A DNA stretch of 64,000 nucleotides from Pseudomonadota bacterium (GCA_022566735.1 JADFIG010000001.1:310001-374000), one strand, 5' to 3'. Shown: positions 37,456 to 51,716, counted from the stretch's first letter. Notes: generated by a model not told the origin, from the letters alone. Program-made: numbers and translations.

Positions 37456-38709
37456 ATGTATCAGCACATCAAGGTGCCCGAAGGTGGGCAGAAGATCACG
37501 GTGAACCCGGACTTCTCCCTCAACGTTCCCAACAATCCCATCATCCCGTACATCGAGGGCGATGGCACCGGTTTCGACATCACGCCCGTGATGATCAAGG
37601 TGGTCGACGCGGCGGTTGAGAAGTCGTACGGCGGTCAGCGCAAGATCCACTGGATGGAGATTTACGCTGGCGAGAAGTCGACCCGCGTGTACGGCCCCGA
37701 CGTCTGGCTGCCCGAAGAAACCCTGCAGGTTCTCAAGGACTACGTCGTTTCCATCAAGGGCCCCCTGACCACCCCAGTGGGTGGCGGCATCCGTTCGCTG
37801 AACGTCGCCCTGCGCCAGGAACTCGACCTGTACGTCTGCCTGCGCCCGGTGACCTACTTCAAGGGCGTGCCTTCCCCCGTGAAGGAGCCCGAAAAGATCG
37901 ACATGGTGATCTTCCGCGAAAACTCGGAAGACATCTATGCCGGCATCGAATTCGAAGCCCAGAGCGACAAGGCCAAGAAGCTGATCAACTTCCTGCAGAC
38001 CGAGTTCGGCGTCAAGAAGATCCGCTTCCCCGAAACCTCCGGCATCGGCATCAAGCCCGTGTCGAAGGAAGGCACCGAGCGCCTGATGCGCAAGGCCATC
38101 CAGTACGCCATCGACAACGACAAGCCCAGCGTCACCATCGTGCACAAGGGCAACATCATGAAGTTCACCGAAGGTGGCTTCCGTGACTGGTCGTACGCCC
38201 TGGCTCAGAAGGAGTTCGGCGCCGAGTTGATCGATGGTGGCCCGTGGTGCCGTTTCAAGAACCCGAAGACGGGCAAGGAAATCATCGTCAAGGACGCCAT
38301 CGCCGACGCCTTCCTGCAGCAGATCCTGCTGCGTCCGGCCGAGTACAGCGTGATCGCCACGCTGAACCTCAACGGTGACTACATCTCCGACGCGCTGGCC
38401 GCCCAGGTCGGTGGCATTGGCATCGCCCCCGGCGCCAACCTGTCGGACAGCGTGGCCATGTTCGAAGCCACCCACGGCACGGCGCCGAAGTACGCAGGCA
38501 AGGACTACGTGAACCCCGGTTCCGAAATCCTGTCGGCCGAAATGATGCTGCGCCACATGGGCTGGACCGAAGCGGCTGACCTGATCATCAGCTCGATGGA
38601 GAAAGCCATCCTGAGCAAGAAGGTCACCTATGACTTCGCCCGTCTGCTGGATGGCGCCACCCAGGTGTCGTGCTCCGGTTTCGGCCAGGTGATGATCGAC
38701 CACATGTGA
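37456..38709 (+). CDS. icd: Isocitrate dehydrogenase (NADP+)
   Basis: A 417-residue decarboxylating dehydrogenase of the TCA cycle. [20 protein letters not shown] opens the nucleotide fold; substrate-binding [13 protein letters not shown] contains the regulatory Ser; [15 protein letters not shown], and [19 protein letters not shown] with Lys/Tyr determinants of NADP preference follow. Length matches E. coli Icd. GGAG is nine bases before the ATG. A strong terminator follows. Confidence 0.97.
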   Translation: MYQHIKVPEGGQKITVNPDFSLNVPNNPIIPYIEGDGTGFDITPVMIKVVDAAVEKSYGGQRKIHWMEIYAGEKSTRVYGPDVWLPEETLQVLKDYVVSIKGPLTTPVGGGIRSLNVALRQELDLYVCLRPVTYFKGVPSPVKEPEKIDMVIFRENSEDIYAGIEFEAQSDKAKKLINFLQTEFGVKKIRFPETSGIGIKPVSKEGTERLMRKAIQYAIDNDKPSVTIVHKGNIMKFTEGGFRDWSYALAQKEFGAELIDGGPWCRFKNPKTGKEIIVKDAIADAFLQQILLRPAEYSVIATLNLNGDYISDALAAQVGGIGIAPGANLSDSVAMFEATHGTAPKYAGKDYVNPGSEILSAEMMLRHMGWTEAADLIISSMEKAILSKKVTYDFARLLDGATQVSCSGFGQVMIDHM

Positions 38710-38774
38710 TCTCGACGGGGCCGGCCTGGCCGGCTCCCCGCACGCCGGTCGTCTTCGGCCGGGAGATCCAAAGC

Positions 38775-38799
38775 AAAAGCCCGCCTAGGCGGGCTTTTT
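38775..38799 (+). terminator. Rho-independent terminator after icd
   Basis: AAAAGCCCGCC-TA-GGCGGGCTTTTT is a strong GC stem with flanking A and T runs. It can act in both directions, serving icd and the convergent cold-shock gene. Confidence 0.92.
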
Positions 38800-38882
38800 C
38801 ACGAGCGCATCCGGGGAGTGGATCCAGGGCGTGCTGCTGCGTCCTGGCTCCCAGGCTCGCTGGGGCTGTCAGTGTTCAGTGG

Positions 38883-39194
38883 TCAGTGGGGCAGGCTGTG
38901 TCCGGAGCCGGTGGTGTCGCGGAAGTGCAGGTCGCTGAGGGGATCGTCGTTGCCGGCGCCGTGCTCGATGTGGGCATCAGCACCTTCCGAGGACATCGGC
39001 TGGATGTTCTGAGCCAGCATCCCTTTGGGGCCAGCCACCAGGTCGTAGCGAACCTTGGAGCCTTGCTTCAGCGTGCGAAAGCCATCCATCTGGATGGCCG
39101 AGAAGTGCGCGAAGACATCGCCTCCGCCTTGATCGGGCTCGATGAAGCCAAAACCTTTGGCATCGTTGAACCATTTGACAGTGCCGGTGGCCAT
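38883..39194 (-). CDS. Cold-shock domain protein with C-terminal extension
   Basis: A 103-residue protein whose first ~68 residues are a standard cold-shock domain, with RNA-binding motifs [12 protein letters not shown] and DVFAHFSAI. Usual CspA-type proteins end at 67-70 residues; here a ~35-residue acidic/His-rich tail ([17 protein letters not shown]...) follows. AGGAGG precedes the ATG. It is a single-stranded nucleic acid chaperone. Confidence 0.93.
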   Translation of the reverse strand: MATGTVKWFNDAKGFGFIEPDQGGGDVFAHFSAIQMDGFRTLKQGSKVRYDLVAGPKGMLAQNIQPMSSEGADAHIEHGAGNDDPLSDLHFRDTTGSGHSLPH

Positions 39195-39220
39195 GCTGTC
39201 CCTCCTGTTAATTTATGCTC

Positions 39221-39249
39221 ATTTTCTGCCCCGTCATCTGGGCTGTCAA
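39221..39249 (-). promoter_or_regulatory. Promoter of the cold-shock gene
   Basis: On the minus strand a perfect TTGACA (39244-39249) and GAAAAT (39221-39226) are spaced by 17 bases, about 27 bases before the start codon. Confidence 0.65.
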
Positions 39250-39531
39250 GCCAGCTGGATGGGTGGGGATGCGCGCATTTGTGCGCAAGTGTTTCTGGTT
39301 TGTGCCGGCTTTCGCGCAAATAAGACACGCAAGGCGCGCTCAAGGGAGCGGCTCGAAAGCCCTCGCCGAGCATGGCCGGGGGGGGCGGGCAGGCGCCCGA
39401 TGCGTCGCAGGACGGGCCGCAGGATGGGCTGGATGGCACGCTTCTGGCTCATGCCGCGCAGTCGCCTGAAAAGTGAGGCTGCCACCGTGAATTTCCTGAC
39501 CTTGAAGATGACCGGGACACCCCAAGATGCT
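39250..39531. other. Intergenic gap between csp and clpS, no gene seen
   Basis: Together with the flanking promoter stretches, the csp-clpS gap is 373 bases. Short open frames exist on both strands but have no ribosome sites, no recognisable domains and shifting codon use. The only features I can support are the csp promoter on one side and a clpS promoter on the other. Confidence 0.55.
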
Positions 39532-39561
39532 CAGACATGAGCCGGGCGCCTCTCTTAGAAT
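39532..39561 (+). promoter_or_regulatory. Candidate clpS promoter, possibly leaderless
   Basis: CAGACA (39532-39537) and TAGAAT (39556-39561) are spaced by 18 bases. The -10 ends six bases before the clpS ATG and no Shine-Dalgarno is present, so transcription may start at the ATG. Confidence 0.45.
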
Positions 39562-39567
39562 CGTTCC

Positions 39568-39917
39568 ATGACCAGACCCTTGCAACCCCTGCTCGCGGCC
39601 CAGCCGGGCGAGCCTGCCGAAGATGGGCAGGGCTCGACCGTGGCCGAGAAGGAGGAGCTGGCGCTGGAGCCGCCCAAGCTCTACCAGGTCGTCATGCTCA
39701 ATGACGATTTCACCCCGATGGAATTTGTGGTCTTCGTCCTGCAGGAGCATTTCAGGCACGACATCGACACAGCCACGCAAATCATGCTCAAAATCCACCA
39801 CGAAGGTCGTGGTGTGTGCGGGGTCTACACCAAAGACGTCGCGGCCACCAAGGTCGAACTCGTTCTTGCCGCCGCCCGCCAAGCCGGGCATCCCCTGCAG
39901 TGCATTCTGGAGACCGC

Positions 39918-39921
<4 letters not shown>
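39568..39921 (+). CDS. clpS: ATP-dependent Clp protease adaptor ClpS
   Basis: A 117-residue N-end-rule adaptor. The core has [17 protein letters not shown], binding the N-degron, then [25 protein letters not shown] flexible ~35-residue N-terminal extension precedes it. Its stop overlaps the clpA start (ATGA), so delivery factor and protease ATPase are coupled. Confidence 0.96.
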
Positions 39922-42236
<2,315 letters not shown>

Positions 42237-42292
42237 ATGGCGAGGGATGTGCCGCGAGCTTGGGCCCCATGGCCTGAGCGGCGGCCTGCATG

Positions 42293-42323
42293 AAAAGGGT
42301 CTGCATGTGCAGGCCCTTTTTTT
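42293..42323 (+). terminator. Rho-independent terminator after clpA
   Basis: AAAAGGGTCTGC-ATGT-GCAGGCCCTTTTTTT gives a GC-rich stem with one bulge and a seven-T tail. It also faces the convergent lpxH. Confidence 0.9.
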
Positions 42324-42362
42324 GTGCCGCCAAAGCGGTGGGTGCGCTTGGGCCGTGCCTTG

Positions 42363-43199
42363 TCAGGCCAGGTTCACGCGGCTGAAGCCCAAGGCCTGCC
42401 AGCGCAGGGCTTCGGCGCGCGGGGCGCCGTGGGGGTGTTCGAGGTTCTGGTCCAGATGCCAGTCGCTCAGGACGTGGCGGACGGCGCCGGCGAAGGGCTC
42501 GGTGGCCGGCTGGTGGGTGTGGCCGTGGATGAGCACGTCGGCCTGTGCGGCAAGCAGCCAGTCGCGGGCGCAGGCTTCGTCGACATCGGCGTAGCGGGTG
42601 CCTTCGTGGCGTGCGTGCTGCGTCTGTTGGTGGGCCTGGCTGGCTTCGCGCATCTGCCGGGCCTGGGCGAGCCGGGCGGCCAGCGGCTGGGCCAGGAAGG
42701 CCTGCTGCCAGGCGGGCTGGCGCACCTGGGCCCGAAAGCGCAGGTAGTCGGTGTCGGCCAGGCAGAGCTCGTCGCCATGCATCAGCAGGGCGCGCTGGCC
42801 GAAGGCCTCCAGCACGGACGGATCGTGCAGTGCGGTGGCGCCGCAGTCGGCCAGGAAGTCGCTGGACAGCAGGAAGTCCCGGTTGCCGACCATGATGAAG
42901 ACGGGGCGGTGCCGGGCGGCATCGCGCAGCATGCGCAGGCATTCGGCTTCGCGGGGCTCGGCCCTCATGTCGTCGCCGACCCAGGCCTCGAACAGGTCGC
43001 CCAGGATGAAGAGGGCGTCTGCGGGCGTCTGCGAGAGGTAATCGGCCAGCGCCGCCGTGGTGCGGGGCAGGCCCTCGTGCAGGTGGATGTCGGAGATGAA
43101 ATCAATGCACCGCCACGAGGGCGGCGCGGTGAGGGTGGGGGCGCCCGGGAAGGCGGGCTTCCCGGTGGGTCCGGGGCTCCCGCTGGCCGCCACGTGCAT
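42363..43199 (-). CDS. lpxH: UDP-2,3-diacylglucosamine diphosphatase LpxH
   Basis: A 278-residue calcineurin-like phosphoesterase of lipid A synthesis, releasing UMP to yield lipid X. Metal motifs in order: FISDIHLHEG, FILGDLFEAWVGDD, VGNRDFL, LLMHGDELC and IHGHTHQPAT. A ~28-residue N-terminal extension precedes the domain, and the true start may lie further in. Its ATG shares one base with the ppiB stop. Confidence 0.93.
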   Translation of the reverse strand: MHVAASGSPGPTGKPAFPGAPTLTAPPSWRCIDFISDIHLHEGLPRTTAALADYLSQTPADALFILGDLFEAWVGDDMRAEPREAECLRMLRDAARHRPVFIMVGNRDFLLSSDFLADCGATALHDPSVLEAFGQRALLMHGDELCLADTDYLRFRAQVRQPAWQQAFLAQPLAARLAQARQMREASQAHQQTQHARHEGTRYADVDEACARDWLLAAQADVLIHGHTHQPATEPFAGAVRHVLSDWHLDQNLEHPHGAPRAEALRWQALGFSRVNLA

Positions 43200-43699
43200 C
43201 AGACCTCGACGGCCTGGGTGATGACGACGTCTTCCAGCGGCACGTCATCGTGGAAGCCCTTGCGGCCGGTCTTGACCTTTTCGATGGCGTCGACCACTTC
43301 GGTGCCAGCGACCACCTTGCCGAACACGGCATAGCCCCAGCCTTGGGCGGTTTCCGCCTTGAAGTTCAGGAAGTCGTTGTGGGTGGCATTGATGAAGAAC
43401 TGGGCCGATGCCGAGTGCGGCGCGCTGGTGCGGGCCATGGCGATGGTGTACTTGTCGTTCTTCAGGCCGTTGTTGGCCTCGTTCTGGATTTCGCCCTGGG
43501 TGGGCTTTTGCTTCATGCCAGGCTCGAAGCCGCCGCCCTGGACCATGAAGCCCTTGATGACGCGGTGGAACACCGTGCCGTTGTAGTGGCCGGCCTTCAC
43601 GTAGTTCAGGAAGTTGGCCACGGTGACCGGGGCCTTGGCTTCGTCGAGTTCCAGGCGGATGACGCCAGCGGTGGTCTGCAGTTCAACGGTCTTGGTCAT
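43199..43699 (-). CDS. ppiB: Cytoplasmic cyclophilin-type peptidyl-prolyl isomerase
   Basis: A 166-residue cyclophilin without signal peptide. [19 protein letters not shown] and [19 protein letters not shown] hold the catalytic Arg and proline-binding pocket. It is a close sequence relative of the next gene upstream (periplasmic form), pointing to a local duplication. A short linker leads to lpxH. Confidence 0.95.
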   Translation of the reverse strand: MTKTVELQTTAGVIRLELDEAKAPVTVANFLNYVKAGHYNGTVFHRVIKGFMVQGGGFEPGMKQKPTQGEIQNEANNGLKNDKYTIAMARTSAPHSASAQFFINATHNDFLNFKAETAQGWGYAVFGKVVAGTEVVDAIEKVKTGRKGFHDDVPLEDVVITQAVEV

Positions 43700-43702
43700 G
43701 GT

Positions 43703-44269
43703 TCACTTCTCGATGGTGGCTTGTTTGATGATGACGGGCTCGACGGGCACGTCCTGATGGAAGCCCTTGGAGCCGGTTCGGACCTTGCGGATCTTGTCGA
43801 CGACGTCCATGCCTTCGACGACCTTGCCGAAGACAGCGTAGCCGTTGCCGTCCGGCGAGCGGGCGGCGTCCAGGAAGGCATTGTCCTTCACATTGACGAA
43901 GAACTGCGAGGTCGCGGAGTCAGGCACGTTGGTGCGGGCCATGGCGACGCTGCCGCGCACGTTGGTGAGGCCGTTGCGGCTTTCCAGCGGGATGGGGGCG
44001 CGGGTGGGCTTTTCCTTCATGTCGGGGGTCATGCCGCCGCCCTGGATCATGAAGCCGTCGATGACGCGGTGGAACACCGTGCCGTTGTAGTGGCCGGCCT
44101 TGACGTACTGCAGGAAGTTGTCGACCGTCTTGGGGGCCTTGGCGGCATCGAGCTGCAGCACGATGTCGCCCTGGTTGGTGCTCAGGCGCACGTTTTGCGC
44201 GTGGGCGACGGCGGCGCCCAGGGCCACGACGGTGGTGGCGGCGGCCACCATCAGCTTGCGAATCATCAT
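43703..44269 (-). CDS. ppiA: Periplasmic cyclophilin-type peptidyl-prolyl isomerase
   Basis: A 188-residue cyclophilin with a signal peptide ([11 protein letters not shown]... cleaved after AHA, about residue 23). Core motifs [19 protein letters not shown] and [19 protein letters not shown] parallel those of the downstream ppiB. The start overlaps the L,D-transpeptidase stop by four bases (ATGA), so it belongs to an envelope operon (TPR protein, transpeptidase, isomerase). Confidence 0.95.
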   Translation of the reverse strand: MMIRKLMVAAATTVVALGAAVAHAQNVRLSTNQGDIVLQLDAAKAPKTVDNFLQYVKAGHYNGTVFHRVIDGFMIQGGGMTPDMKEKPTRAPIPLESRNGLTNVRGSVAMARTNVPDSATSQFFVNVKDNAFLDAARSPDGNGYAVFGKVVEGMDVVDKIRKVRTGSKGFHQDVPVEPVIIKQATIEK

Positions 44270-45621
44270 CCGATCACTCCTTCGTAGAAGATTTTCCAGA
44301 GGCCACCTTCTTTGCCCCAGTATTGACGTTTCACGGCCCCGGTGCGTTGACCCTCGGCGATTTCGCCAAAAGTCACGACCAGGATGTCGCTTTTGTCGCG
44401 CCAGCCCAGGATGGACATGTCCTTGAGCTGGACCGGGCGGCCGCGGCTTTGGGTGAGGTCTTTCTCGACCAGCTGGCGCCACTGTGCCAGGTCTTTGCTG
44501 CCGTTGGCGAACTGGTGGGAGTAGAACGACATCAGGCGGTTGAGGTCGCCGCTGGCCCGCGCCACGCGCCAGCCTTCGATGAGGTTGTGCAGGCTGCGAC
44601 GCTCCGGCTCCTTGAGGGCCGGGGGCACCCACTGCAGGCTCCGCGCGATCACCACGGGGGTGCTGCGCGGTTGCACGCGCTCGATGATGTCGCGCAGTTC
44701 CGGGTTGGCCAGGGCCACGCAGCCGTCGGTGCTGTGGGGGCTGCGCGCGTAGCTGTCGCTGGGGACGCCGTGCAGCCAGATGCCGCTGCCGGTGCGGCCT
44801 TGGCGACGATCGTACTCGTTGGGGTAGTTCAGGGGGAGGGCGCCGGCGCCGTAGAAGTCGGTCAGCTGGCGGGCGTCCAGCCGGCTGGTGATGAAGTACA
44901 CGCCCAGCGGGGTGCGCTGGTCGCCTTCCGTGCTTTTCTCGAAGCCCAGGCGGCCGATGGAGGCGTAGTGGTCGGCCACGAGTTGCAAGCCGTTGGGGCC
45001 GTTCTCGAAGAGGTACAGGCGCGATCGGCTGGCGTCGACGGCGATGGCGTGGCGCGTGGTGGGGGGCACCTCGATGAACTGGGCAGGCAAGGTGCCGGCG
45101 GGCGGACGCTCCCGCAGGGCAGCCAGACGGCGGCCGGCTTCCTCTCGCAGCTGTTCCAGGCGCGCGGGCGCCTTGTCGGCCAGGTCGCCGGGGGCGTTGC
45201 CCATGGCTGGCAGGGCGCGGGTCTGGGCCAGCAGCAGGTCGCCGTAGACCAGTTGGGCCAGCTGGAAGTTGGGCACGTCGCGTGCCAGGGCCTGCGCCTG
45301 GTTCAGGGCCTGGCGCGACTGGCCTTTGCCGATGAGGCGGTAGACCTCCAGCAGGCGGGCTTCGGCCGGCGGGGATTGTCGCTGCAGCGGGGCTGCAGCA
45401 TCGGTGCGTTCGGCGGACTTGCTGGCCGCGGGTGCGGCCCGCTCGGCGCGATCCACACGTTCGGCACGCGGGTGGATGGCCTTGGCAGCGAAGGCGTCCG
45501 CGTGGAGCAGGGCCCAGGCCAGCGCCAGTCCCTGTGCCAGTCGGGCGAGCAGGGCGTGGGGCCGAAGGGGGGTGCCGCCACCACCCTGGGGCAGCGGGCG
45601 GCCAGACATCGAACGGGTCAT
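44266..45621 (-). CDS. L,D-transpeptidase (YkuD) with C-terminal NTF2-like domain
   Basis: A 451-residue exported protein with signal-anchor (about 25-45), a region with helical repeats, then a YkuD catalytic domain (about 180-325) with [10 protein letters not shown] and active-site [10 protein letters not shown]. The last ~105 residues, from [20 protein letters not shown] onward, form an NTF2-like domain similar to the end of the neighbouring TPR protein and to the Cds6-type L,D-transpeptidases as I recall them. It probably cross-links or anchors to peptidoglycan in the periplasm. Confidence 0.88.
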   Translation of the reverse strand: MTRSMSGRPLPQGGGGTPLRPHALLARLAQGLALAWALLHADAFAAKAIHPRAERVDRAERAAPAASKSAERTDAAAPLQRQSPPAEARLLEVYRLIGKGQSRQALNQAQALARDVPNFQLAQLVYGDLLLAQTRALPAMGNAPGDLADKAPARLEQLREEAGRRLAALRERPPAGTLPAQFIEVPPTTRHAIAVDASRSRLYLFENGPNGLQLVADHYASIGRLGFEKSTEGDQRTPLGVYFITSRLDARQLTDFYGAGALPLNYPNEYDRRQGRTGSGIWLHGVPSDSYARSPHSTDGCVALANPELRDIIERVQPRSTPVVIARSLQWVPPALKEPERRSLHNLIEGWRVARASGDLNRLMSFYSHQFANGSKDLAQWRQLVEKDLTQSRGRPVQLKDMSILGWRDKSDILVVTFGEIAEGQRTGAVKRQYWGKEGGLWKIFYEGVIG

Positions 45622-45632
45622 CAGGGTCAGGT

Positions 45633-46769
45633 TCAGGAGCCGGTGCTTTCCTTGACGATGACCCAGTTGCTGCCATGGCGCACCAGGTCCAGGCGCTTGC
45701 CGCTGCTCACGTTGAGGCTGTCGGCATGGTAGTCCTGACGGAATTGTGCCGTGGCCTTGTTGCCGTTGACGGTGACTTTGATGCCGGACACCTTCACCGA
45801 GATGTTGCGCTTGCCCATGATGCGGTCGCGGCGCTCCTGCTCCCAGGCCTTGCGGCTCTTGCCGCCGTTGAAGTCCTTGGCATAGGCGCCGATGTAGCCG
45901 TCCATGTCCTTGCGGCTCCAGGCCTCGGCCCAGGCGCGCACGGCGGCGGCCACGTCACGTTCACGGGCGCTGTCTTCGGCCTCGGCCTTGTCGGCCTTGT
46001 CGCTGGCCTTGCCGGCCTTGGCTTCCGTTGGGGCAGGGGCGGGGGCGGGTTTGGGGGCCGCAGCGGGAGCGGGTGCAGGTGCGGTCACCGGGGCCGGAGC
46101 CGGTTTGGGCGCAGCCGCGGGTGCGGGGGGCGGTGCGGGAGTGGGTGCGGGGGCCGGTGTGGGCGCAGGAGCGGTGGCGGTGTGCGTCGGCGCGGGGCTC
46201 GGCGAGGCCGCGGCTGCCACGATGCTGTTGCGCTCCTTGGGGAAGAGATCGCGGATCATGGCCAGCTTGGGCGCCACAGCCGAGCGGGTGTCGATCTGCA
46301 GGGCCTTGGAGTAGGCCTGGCTGGCGAGCTTGGCGTAGACGTCACCGAGGTTTTCGTAGGCGGTGGCGTAGCTGGGGTTGGTGCGGATGGCCATCTCCAG
46401 CGCGTTGCGGGCCTTGTCGTACTGGCCTTGCTGGGCGTAGAGCACGGCCAGGTTGTTGAACGGCTCGGGCAGTTCGGGGTAGTCCTCGGTCAGCTTGGTG
46501 AAGGCGGTGATGGCTTCGGGCGTGCGGCCGGCCTGCGACAGGCTGATGCCGCGCAGGAAACGCATCATCGGGTCGCGGGGCTTGCTGCCCAGGAACTGGT
46601 CGGCCTTCTGCAGGGCTTCGGCGTTCTTGCCGGCGGCCAGCAGCTTCTGCACATCACCCACTTCGTCGGCCCGTGCGCTCAAGGCGCTGAGCGACAGCGC
46701 GGCGACGGCAAGGCATTGGACGGCAAGGGACGTCAGGCGGAGTCCGAAGTGGGGCACAGCAGTCTGCAT
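45633..46769 (-). CDS. Exported TPR protein with Pro/Ala linker and NTF2-like C-terminal domain
   Basis: A 378-residue protein: signal peptide (about 1-34), three to four TPR-like repeats ([56 protein letters not shown]), a ~75-residue Pro/Ala-rich linker (about 185-260), then an NTF2-like domain starting [19 protein letters not shown]. The linker would let the C-terminal domain reach across the periplasm. Eleven bases separate it from the L,D-transpeptidase downstream, with which it probably acts. Confidence 0.82.
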   Translation of the reverse strand: MQTAVPHFGLRLTSLAVQCLAVAALSLSALSARADEVGDVQKLLAAGKNAEALQKADQFLGSKPRDPMMRFLRGISLSQAGRTPEAITAFTKLTEDYPELPEPFNNLAVLYAQQGQYDKARNALEMAIRTNPSYATAYENLGDVYAKLASQAYSKALQIDTRSAVAPKLAMIRDLFPKERNSIVAAAASPSPAPTHTATAPAPTPAPAPTPAPPPAPAAAPKPAPAPVTAPAPAPAAAPKPAPAPAPTEAKAGKASDKADKAEAEDSARERDVAAAVRAWAEAWSRKDMDGYIGAYAKDFNGGKSRKAWEQERRDRIMGKRNISVKVSGIKVTVNGNKATAQFRQDYHADSLNVSSGKRLDLVRHGSNWVIVKESTGS

Positions 46770-47034
46770 GGAGGTCGTGTCGGAGGGTTGTGATGCGGGC
46801 GTGGGCTCGGCGGTGGAGGATAGCAGTCCGACGGCCCCCGCAGGCTGCCTGCTCACCCTGATGCCGGGGTGGCCGGTATACTCGACAGATTGTATCTGAG
46901 CGATGTCTGGGCTTGCCCTGTGCATTCCCCCTGCATCGGCCAGAGGATCCGAGCGTGATGGCGCGCCGCCACGGCCTGTCTGCTTCTATTCCCTGATTCC
47001 TCTCCTGCTTCCCCCGTTCCCCTGTCGTGTGCCC

Positions 47035-48437
<1,403 letters not shown>

Positions 48438-48438
<1 letters not shown>

Positions 48439-49148
48439 TGGGCGGCTCCAAGTCAGCAGCACCCAAGCCCGCGGCGTCGACCACGACCGCGGCAGGGCTG
48501 GTCACGCCCGGCTACTGGGACGATGCCTGCAAGCACCTGAGCAAGCGCGACCGCGTCATGCGCAAGCTGATCGCCGACCACGGCTCGGCCCGCCTGGAAA
48601 GCCGTGGCGACGCCTTCACCACGCTGGCGCGCTCCATCGTCGGTCAGCAGATTTCCGTGAAGGCCGCGCAGTCGGTCTGGGAGCGGCTGCTGGGCGTGAT
48701 GGGCCTGCCGACGGCCGATGGCGCCGACCGCGGCCCCTTGGGTGCGGCGCAACTGCTGGCCCGTGCGCCGGACGAGCTGCGCCAGGCCGGGCTGTCGACG
48801 CGCAAGGTCGAGTACCTGCTGGACCTGGCCCGTCACTTTGCCGAAGAACGTGTCCATGTGGCACAGTGGCACGGCATGGACGACGAGGCCATCATCGAGG
48901 AACTGGTGGACATCCGCGGCATCGGTCGCTGGACGGCCGAGATGTTCCTCATCTTTCACCTGATGCGGCCCAATGTGCTGCCGCTCGATGACCTCGGACT
49001 CATCAAAGGCATCAGCCTGAGCTACTTCAGTGGCGAGCCCGTCTCGCGTGCCGAGGCGCGCGACGTGGCCGAAGCCTGGTCGCCCTACCGCACGGTGGGC
49101 ACCTGGTACCTGTGGCGCAGCCTCGACCCCCTTCCCGTGGCCTATTGA
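48438..49148 (+). CDS. DNA-3-methyladenine glycosylase II (AlkA-like, HhH-GPD)
   Basis: A 236-residue base-excision repair glycosylase. SIVGQQISVKAAQSVWERL, the helix-hairpin-helix IRGIGRWTAEMFLIF and catalytic Asp in LPLDDLGLIKG are the standard motifs. It is the compact bacterial form without the N-terminal AlkA domain. Its start shares one base with the cysS stop (TGATG). Confidence 0.92.
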
Positions 49149-49217
49149 GTTGATGGCCGGGTGCGGGTCACAAGCCTGGAGCGCCCGGCGGCCACGCTGA
49201 CACAAAGGAAACAAGCC

Positions 49218-50189
49218 ATGAGCAAACGACACTTCCTCGAATTCGAACAGCCCATCGCGGAGCTCGAATCCAAGATCGAAGAACTGCGTTATGTGCAAAG
49301 CGAATCGGCGGTGGACATCTCCGAAGAGATCGACCGCCTGAGCAAGAAGAGCCAGCAGCTCACCAAGGACATCTACGCCACGCTGTCGCCGTGGCAGGTC
49401 ACGCAGATCGCACGCCACCCGCAGCGCCCCTACACGCTGGACTACGTCAACGAGCTGTTCACCGATTTCCAGGAAATGCACGGCGACCGCCATTTCGCCG
49501 ACGACCTGTCCATCGTCGGAGGCCTGGCGCGCTTCAATGGCCAGCCCTGCATGGTGTTGGGTCACCAGAAGGGCCGCGACACCAAGGAGCGCGCCGCACG
49601 CAACTTCGGCATGTCCCGCCCCGAGGGTTACCGCAAGGCCCTGCGCCTGATGGAAACCGCCGAGAAGTTCGGTCTGCCGGTCTTCACCTTCGTGGACACC
49701 CCTGGCGCCTATCCCGGCATCGGTGCCGAGGAGCGCAACCAGTCCGAGGCCATCGGCAAGAACATCTTCGAGATGGCCCGCCTGGAGGTGCCCATCATCA
49801 CCACCATCATCGGTGAAGGTGGTTCGGGCGGCGCCCTGGCCATCAGCGTGGCCGACCAGGTGCTGATGATGCAGTACTCGGTGTACTCGGTGATCTCGCC
49901 GGAAGGCTGTGCGTCCATCCTGTGGAAGACTTCGGACAAGGCCTCGGATGCCGCCGAGGCCCTGGGCATCACGGCCCACCGCCTCAAGGCCCTGGGCCTG
50001 ATCGACAAGATCGTGTCCGAGCCCGTGGGTGGCGCCCACCGCGACCACAAGCAGGCCGCGGCCAACCTCAAGCGTGCCCTGACCGATGCCTTCCGTCAGG
50101 TCAGCGACCTCAAGGTCCGGGACCTGCTGCAGCAGCGCTACGAGCGCCTGCAGGCCATGGGCCGCTTCAACGACACGACCGAGCACTGA
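49218..50189 (+). CDS. accA: Acetyl-CoA carboxylase carboxyltransferase subunit alpha
   Basis: A 323-residue subunit that transfers the carboxyl group from biotin to acetyl-CoA. It has the N-terminal coiled helices ([18 protein letters not shown]), then [33 protein letters not shown] and [20 protein letters not shown] precedes the ATG. It is 69 bases after the glycosylase gene. Confidence 0.97.
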   Translation: MSKRHFLEFEQPIAELESKIEELRYVQSESAVDISEEIDRLSKKSQQLTKDIYATLSPWQVTQIARHPQRPYTLDYVNELFTDFQEMHGDRHFADDLSIVGGLARFNGQPCMVLGHQKGRDTKERAARNFGMSRPEGYRKALRLMETAEKFGLPVFTFVDTPGAYPGIGAEERNQSEAIGKNIFEMARLEVPIITTIIGEGGSGGALAISVADQVLMMQYSVYSVISPEGCASILWKTSDKASDAAEALGITAHRLKALGLIDKIVSEPVGGAHRDHKQAAANLKRALTDAFRQVSDLKVRDLLQQRYERLQAMGRFNDTTEH

Positions 50190-50222
50190 GCGGCTCGCGT
50201 GTCCTGACCCCGGCGGGTGCCC

Positions 50223-51590
50223 ATGCCCTGCGTGGCCGTGGCCTACAGCGGCGGACGGGATTCCACCGCCTTGCTGCATGCCGTCGCCTGTGCGGCCCGC
50301 GAGGCGGGGCTGGACGTCGCGGCCTTGCACGTGCACCACGGCCTGAGCGTTCACGCCGATGCCTGGCTGGACCATGCCCAGGCCACCTGTGACGCATGGG
50401 CGGCGCAAGGCCTGCCCGTGCGCCTGCTGTGGCGGCGCGTGGTGGTGCCGCGAGGCGCCGGCCTGAGCCTGGAAGCCGAGGCGCGGACCCTGCGTCACGC
50501 GGCCTTGCAGGACATGGCTGGCGAGGCGGAGGCCGACCTGCTGCTGCTCGCCCACCACCGGCGCGACCAGGCCGAAACCCTGTTGCTGCAGGCCCTGCGC
50601 GGCGGCGGTGTGGCGGGCCTGGCGGCGATGCCGCGCGACGATTGGCGTGGCGGTGTGCGCTGGGTGCGACCCTGGCTGGACCACCCGCGCGAAGCCATCG
50701 AAGCCTACGTGGCCCAGCATGGCCTGAGCCACGTTGACGACGAGAGCAACGGCGATCCGCGCTTTGCCCGCAACCGGCTGCGCCTGCTGGTGTGGCCGGC
50801 TTTGCTGGCGGCGTTTCCGCGGGCTGAAGCGGCGCTGGCGACCTCGGCCGAGCGATTGGCCGACGCCCTGGAGCCCCTGCGCGACTGGCAGGCCCAGGCC
50901 CTGGACGACTTGGCTTTGGCTGACGACCAGGCGGCGCTGGACGTGCCACGCTGGGCGGCCTGGTCGCCCGCGCGGCGGCGGGAGGCCTTGCGGCACTGGT
51001 ATGCGCGGGCCAGCGGGCGGACCTTGCCCTCCAGTTGGGTGATGCGCCTGGCCGACGAGTTGCCGCACCGGCAGGCAGCGGCAGAAGCCGGCCAGGGTCC
51101 CGGCGCCGGGGTGTGGCCTGAACTGGGCCTGAGTTTCTACCGGGGGCGCTTGCGCTGGGCGTCCGGGCTGGGTGTGTGCGAGCCGCCCCCCCGAAGTCCG
51201 GCGGGCGATGCTGGCGAGGGCAGGGGCCTGCGGTCAGCACGCCTGGCCATCACCGGGCCTGGCGACTGGCCATTGCCGGCGTGGGGCGGTGTGCTGCGGG
51301 TCGAAGCTTGCACGCGCGCAGGCGTGGCGCCCGGGCGCCTGGCGGCCGCGTCGCTGGCCTGGCGCGCTGGCGGTGAGCAGTTCCAGTCCGGCCTGCTGCG
51401 CCCGCCCAGGGCGCTGAAGAAGCAGTTCCAGTCCCTGGGTGTGCCGGCCTGGGAGCGCAACGCGCCCCTGTTGTGGGACGGCGCGCAGCTGTTGTTCGTG
51501 CCCGGGCTGGGGGTGGACGCGCGGGCCTGGGCGCCCGAAGGACAGCCGCAGTGGGCCTTGTCCTGGCAGCGTCTCTCGACGGCCGTGTGA
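50223..51590 (+). CDS. tilS: tRNA(Ile)-lysidine synthase
   Basis: A ~455-residue PP-loop enzyme that modifies the wobble C of tRNA-Ile(CAU). Motifs: VAYSGGRDSTALLHA at the N-terminus, HVHHGLS, LAHHRRDQAETLLL and the NRLR in ARNRLRLLV. The C-terminal TilS domain is present (KKQFQSLGVPAWER). An in-frame GTG at 50217 is an alternative start. Confidence 0.94.
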   Translation: MPCVAVAYSGGRDSTALLHAVACAAREAGLDVAALHVHHGLSVHADAWLDHAQATCDAWAAQGLPVRLLWRRVVVPRGAGLSLEAEARTLRHAALQDMAGEAEADLLLLAHHRRDQAETLLLQALRGGGVAGLAAMPRDDWRGGVRWVRPWLDHPREAIEAYVAQHGLSHVDDESNGDPRFARNRLRLLVWPALLAAFPRAEAALATSAERLADALEPLRDWQAQALDDLALADDQAALDVPRWAAWSPARRREALRHWYARASGRTLPSSWVMRLADELPHRQAAAEAGQGPGAGVWPELGLSFYRGRLRWASGLGVCEPPPRSPAGDAGEGRGLRSARLAITGPGDWPLPAWGGVLRVEACTRAGVAPGRLAAASLAWRAGGEQFQSGLLRPPRALKKQFQSLGVPAWERNAPLLWDGAQLLFVPGLGVDARAWAPEGQPQWALSWQRLSTAV

Positions 51591-51599
51591 CAGGCACGC

Positions 51600-51605
51600 T
51601 AAAAT
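51600..51605 (+). promoter_or_regulatory. Candidate lysC promoter -10 (TAAAAT)
   Basis: TAAAAT within GCTAAAATGCGG, just after the tilS stop, resembles -10 elements of this group. No convincing -35 is visible. It would give an untranslated leader of roughly 100 bases before lysC. Confidence 0.4.
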
Positions 51606-51716
51606 GCGGGGTTTGATCGCGCGCAGTCCTTCGGCCATCCGGAGGCGAGGGGCGGGGGGGTCCAGAAGACGCCTGCTGACACCCGTTGCGCGCGGTGGCT
51701 TCCAACAACATCTGAC

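Noticed and set aside
39195-39540. Short ORFs in the csp-clpS gap
   Set aside because: No ribosome sites, no hydrophobic or domain pattern, and both strands open by chance at this base composition.
51591-51716. Lysine riboswitch before lysC
   Set aside because: The 126-base leader lacks the conserved L-box blocks and is too short for the aptamer.
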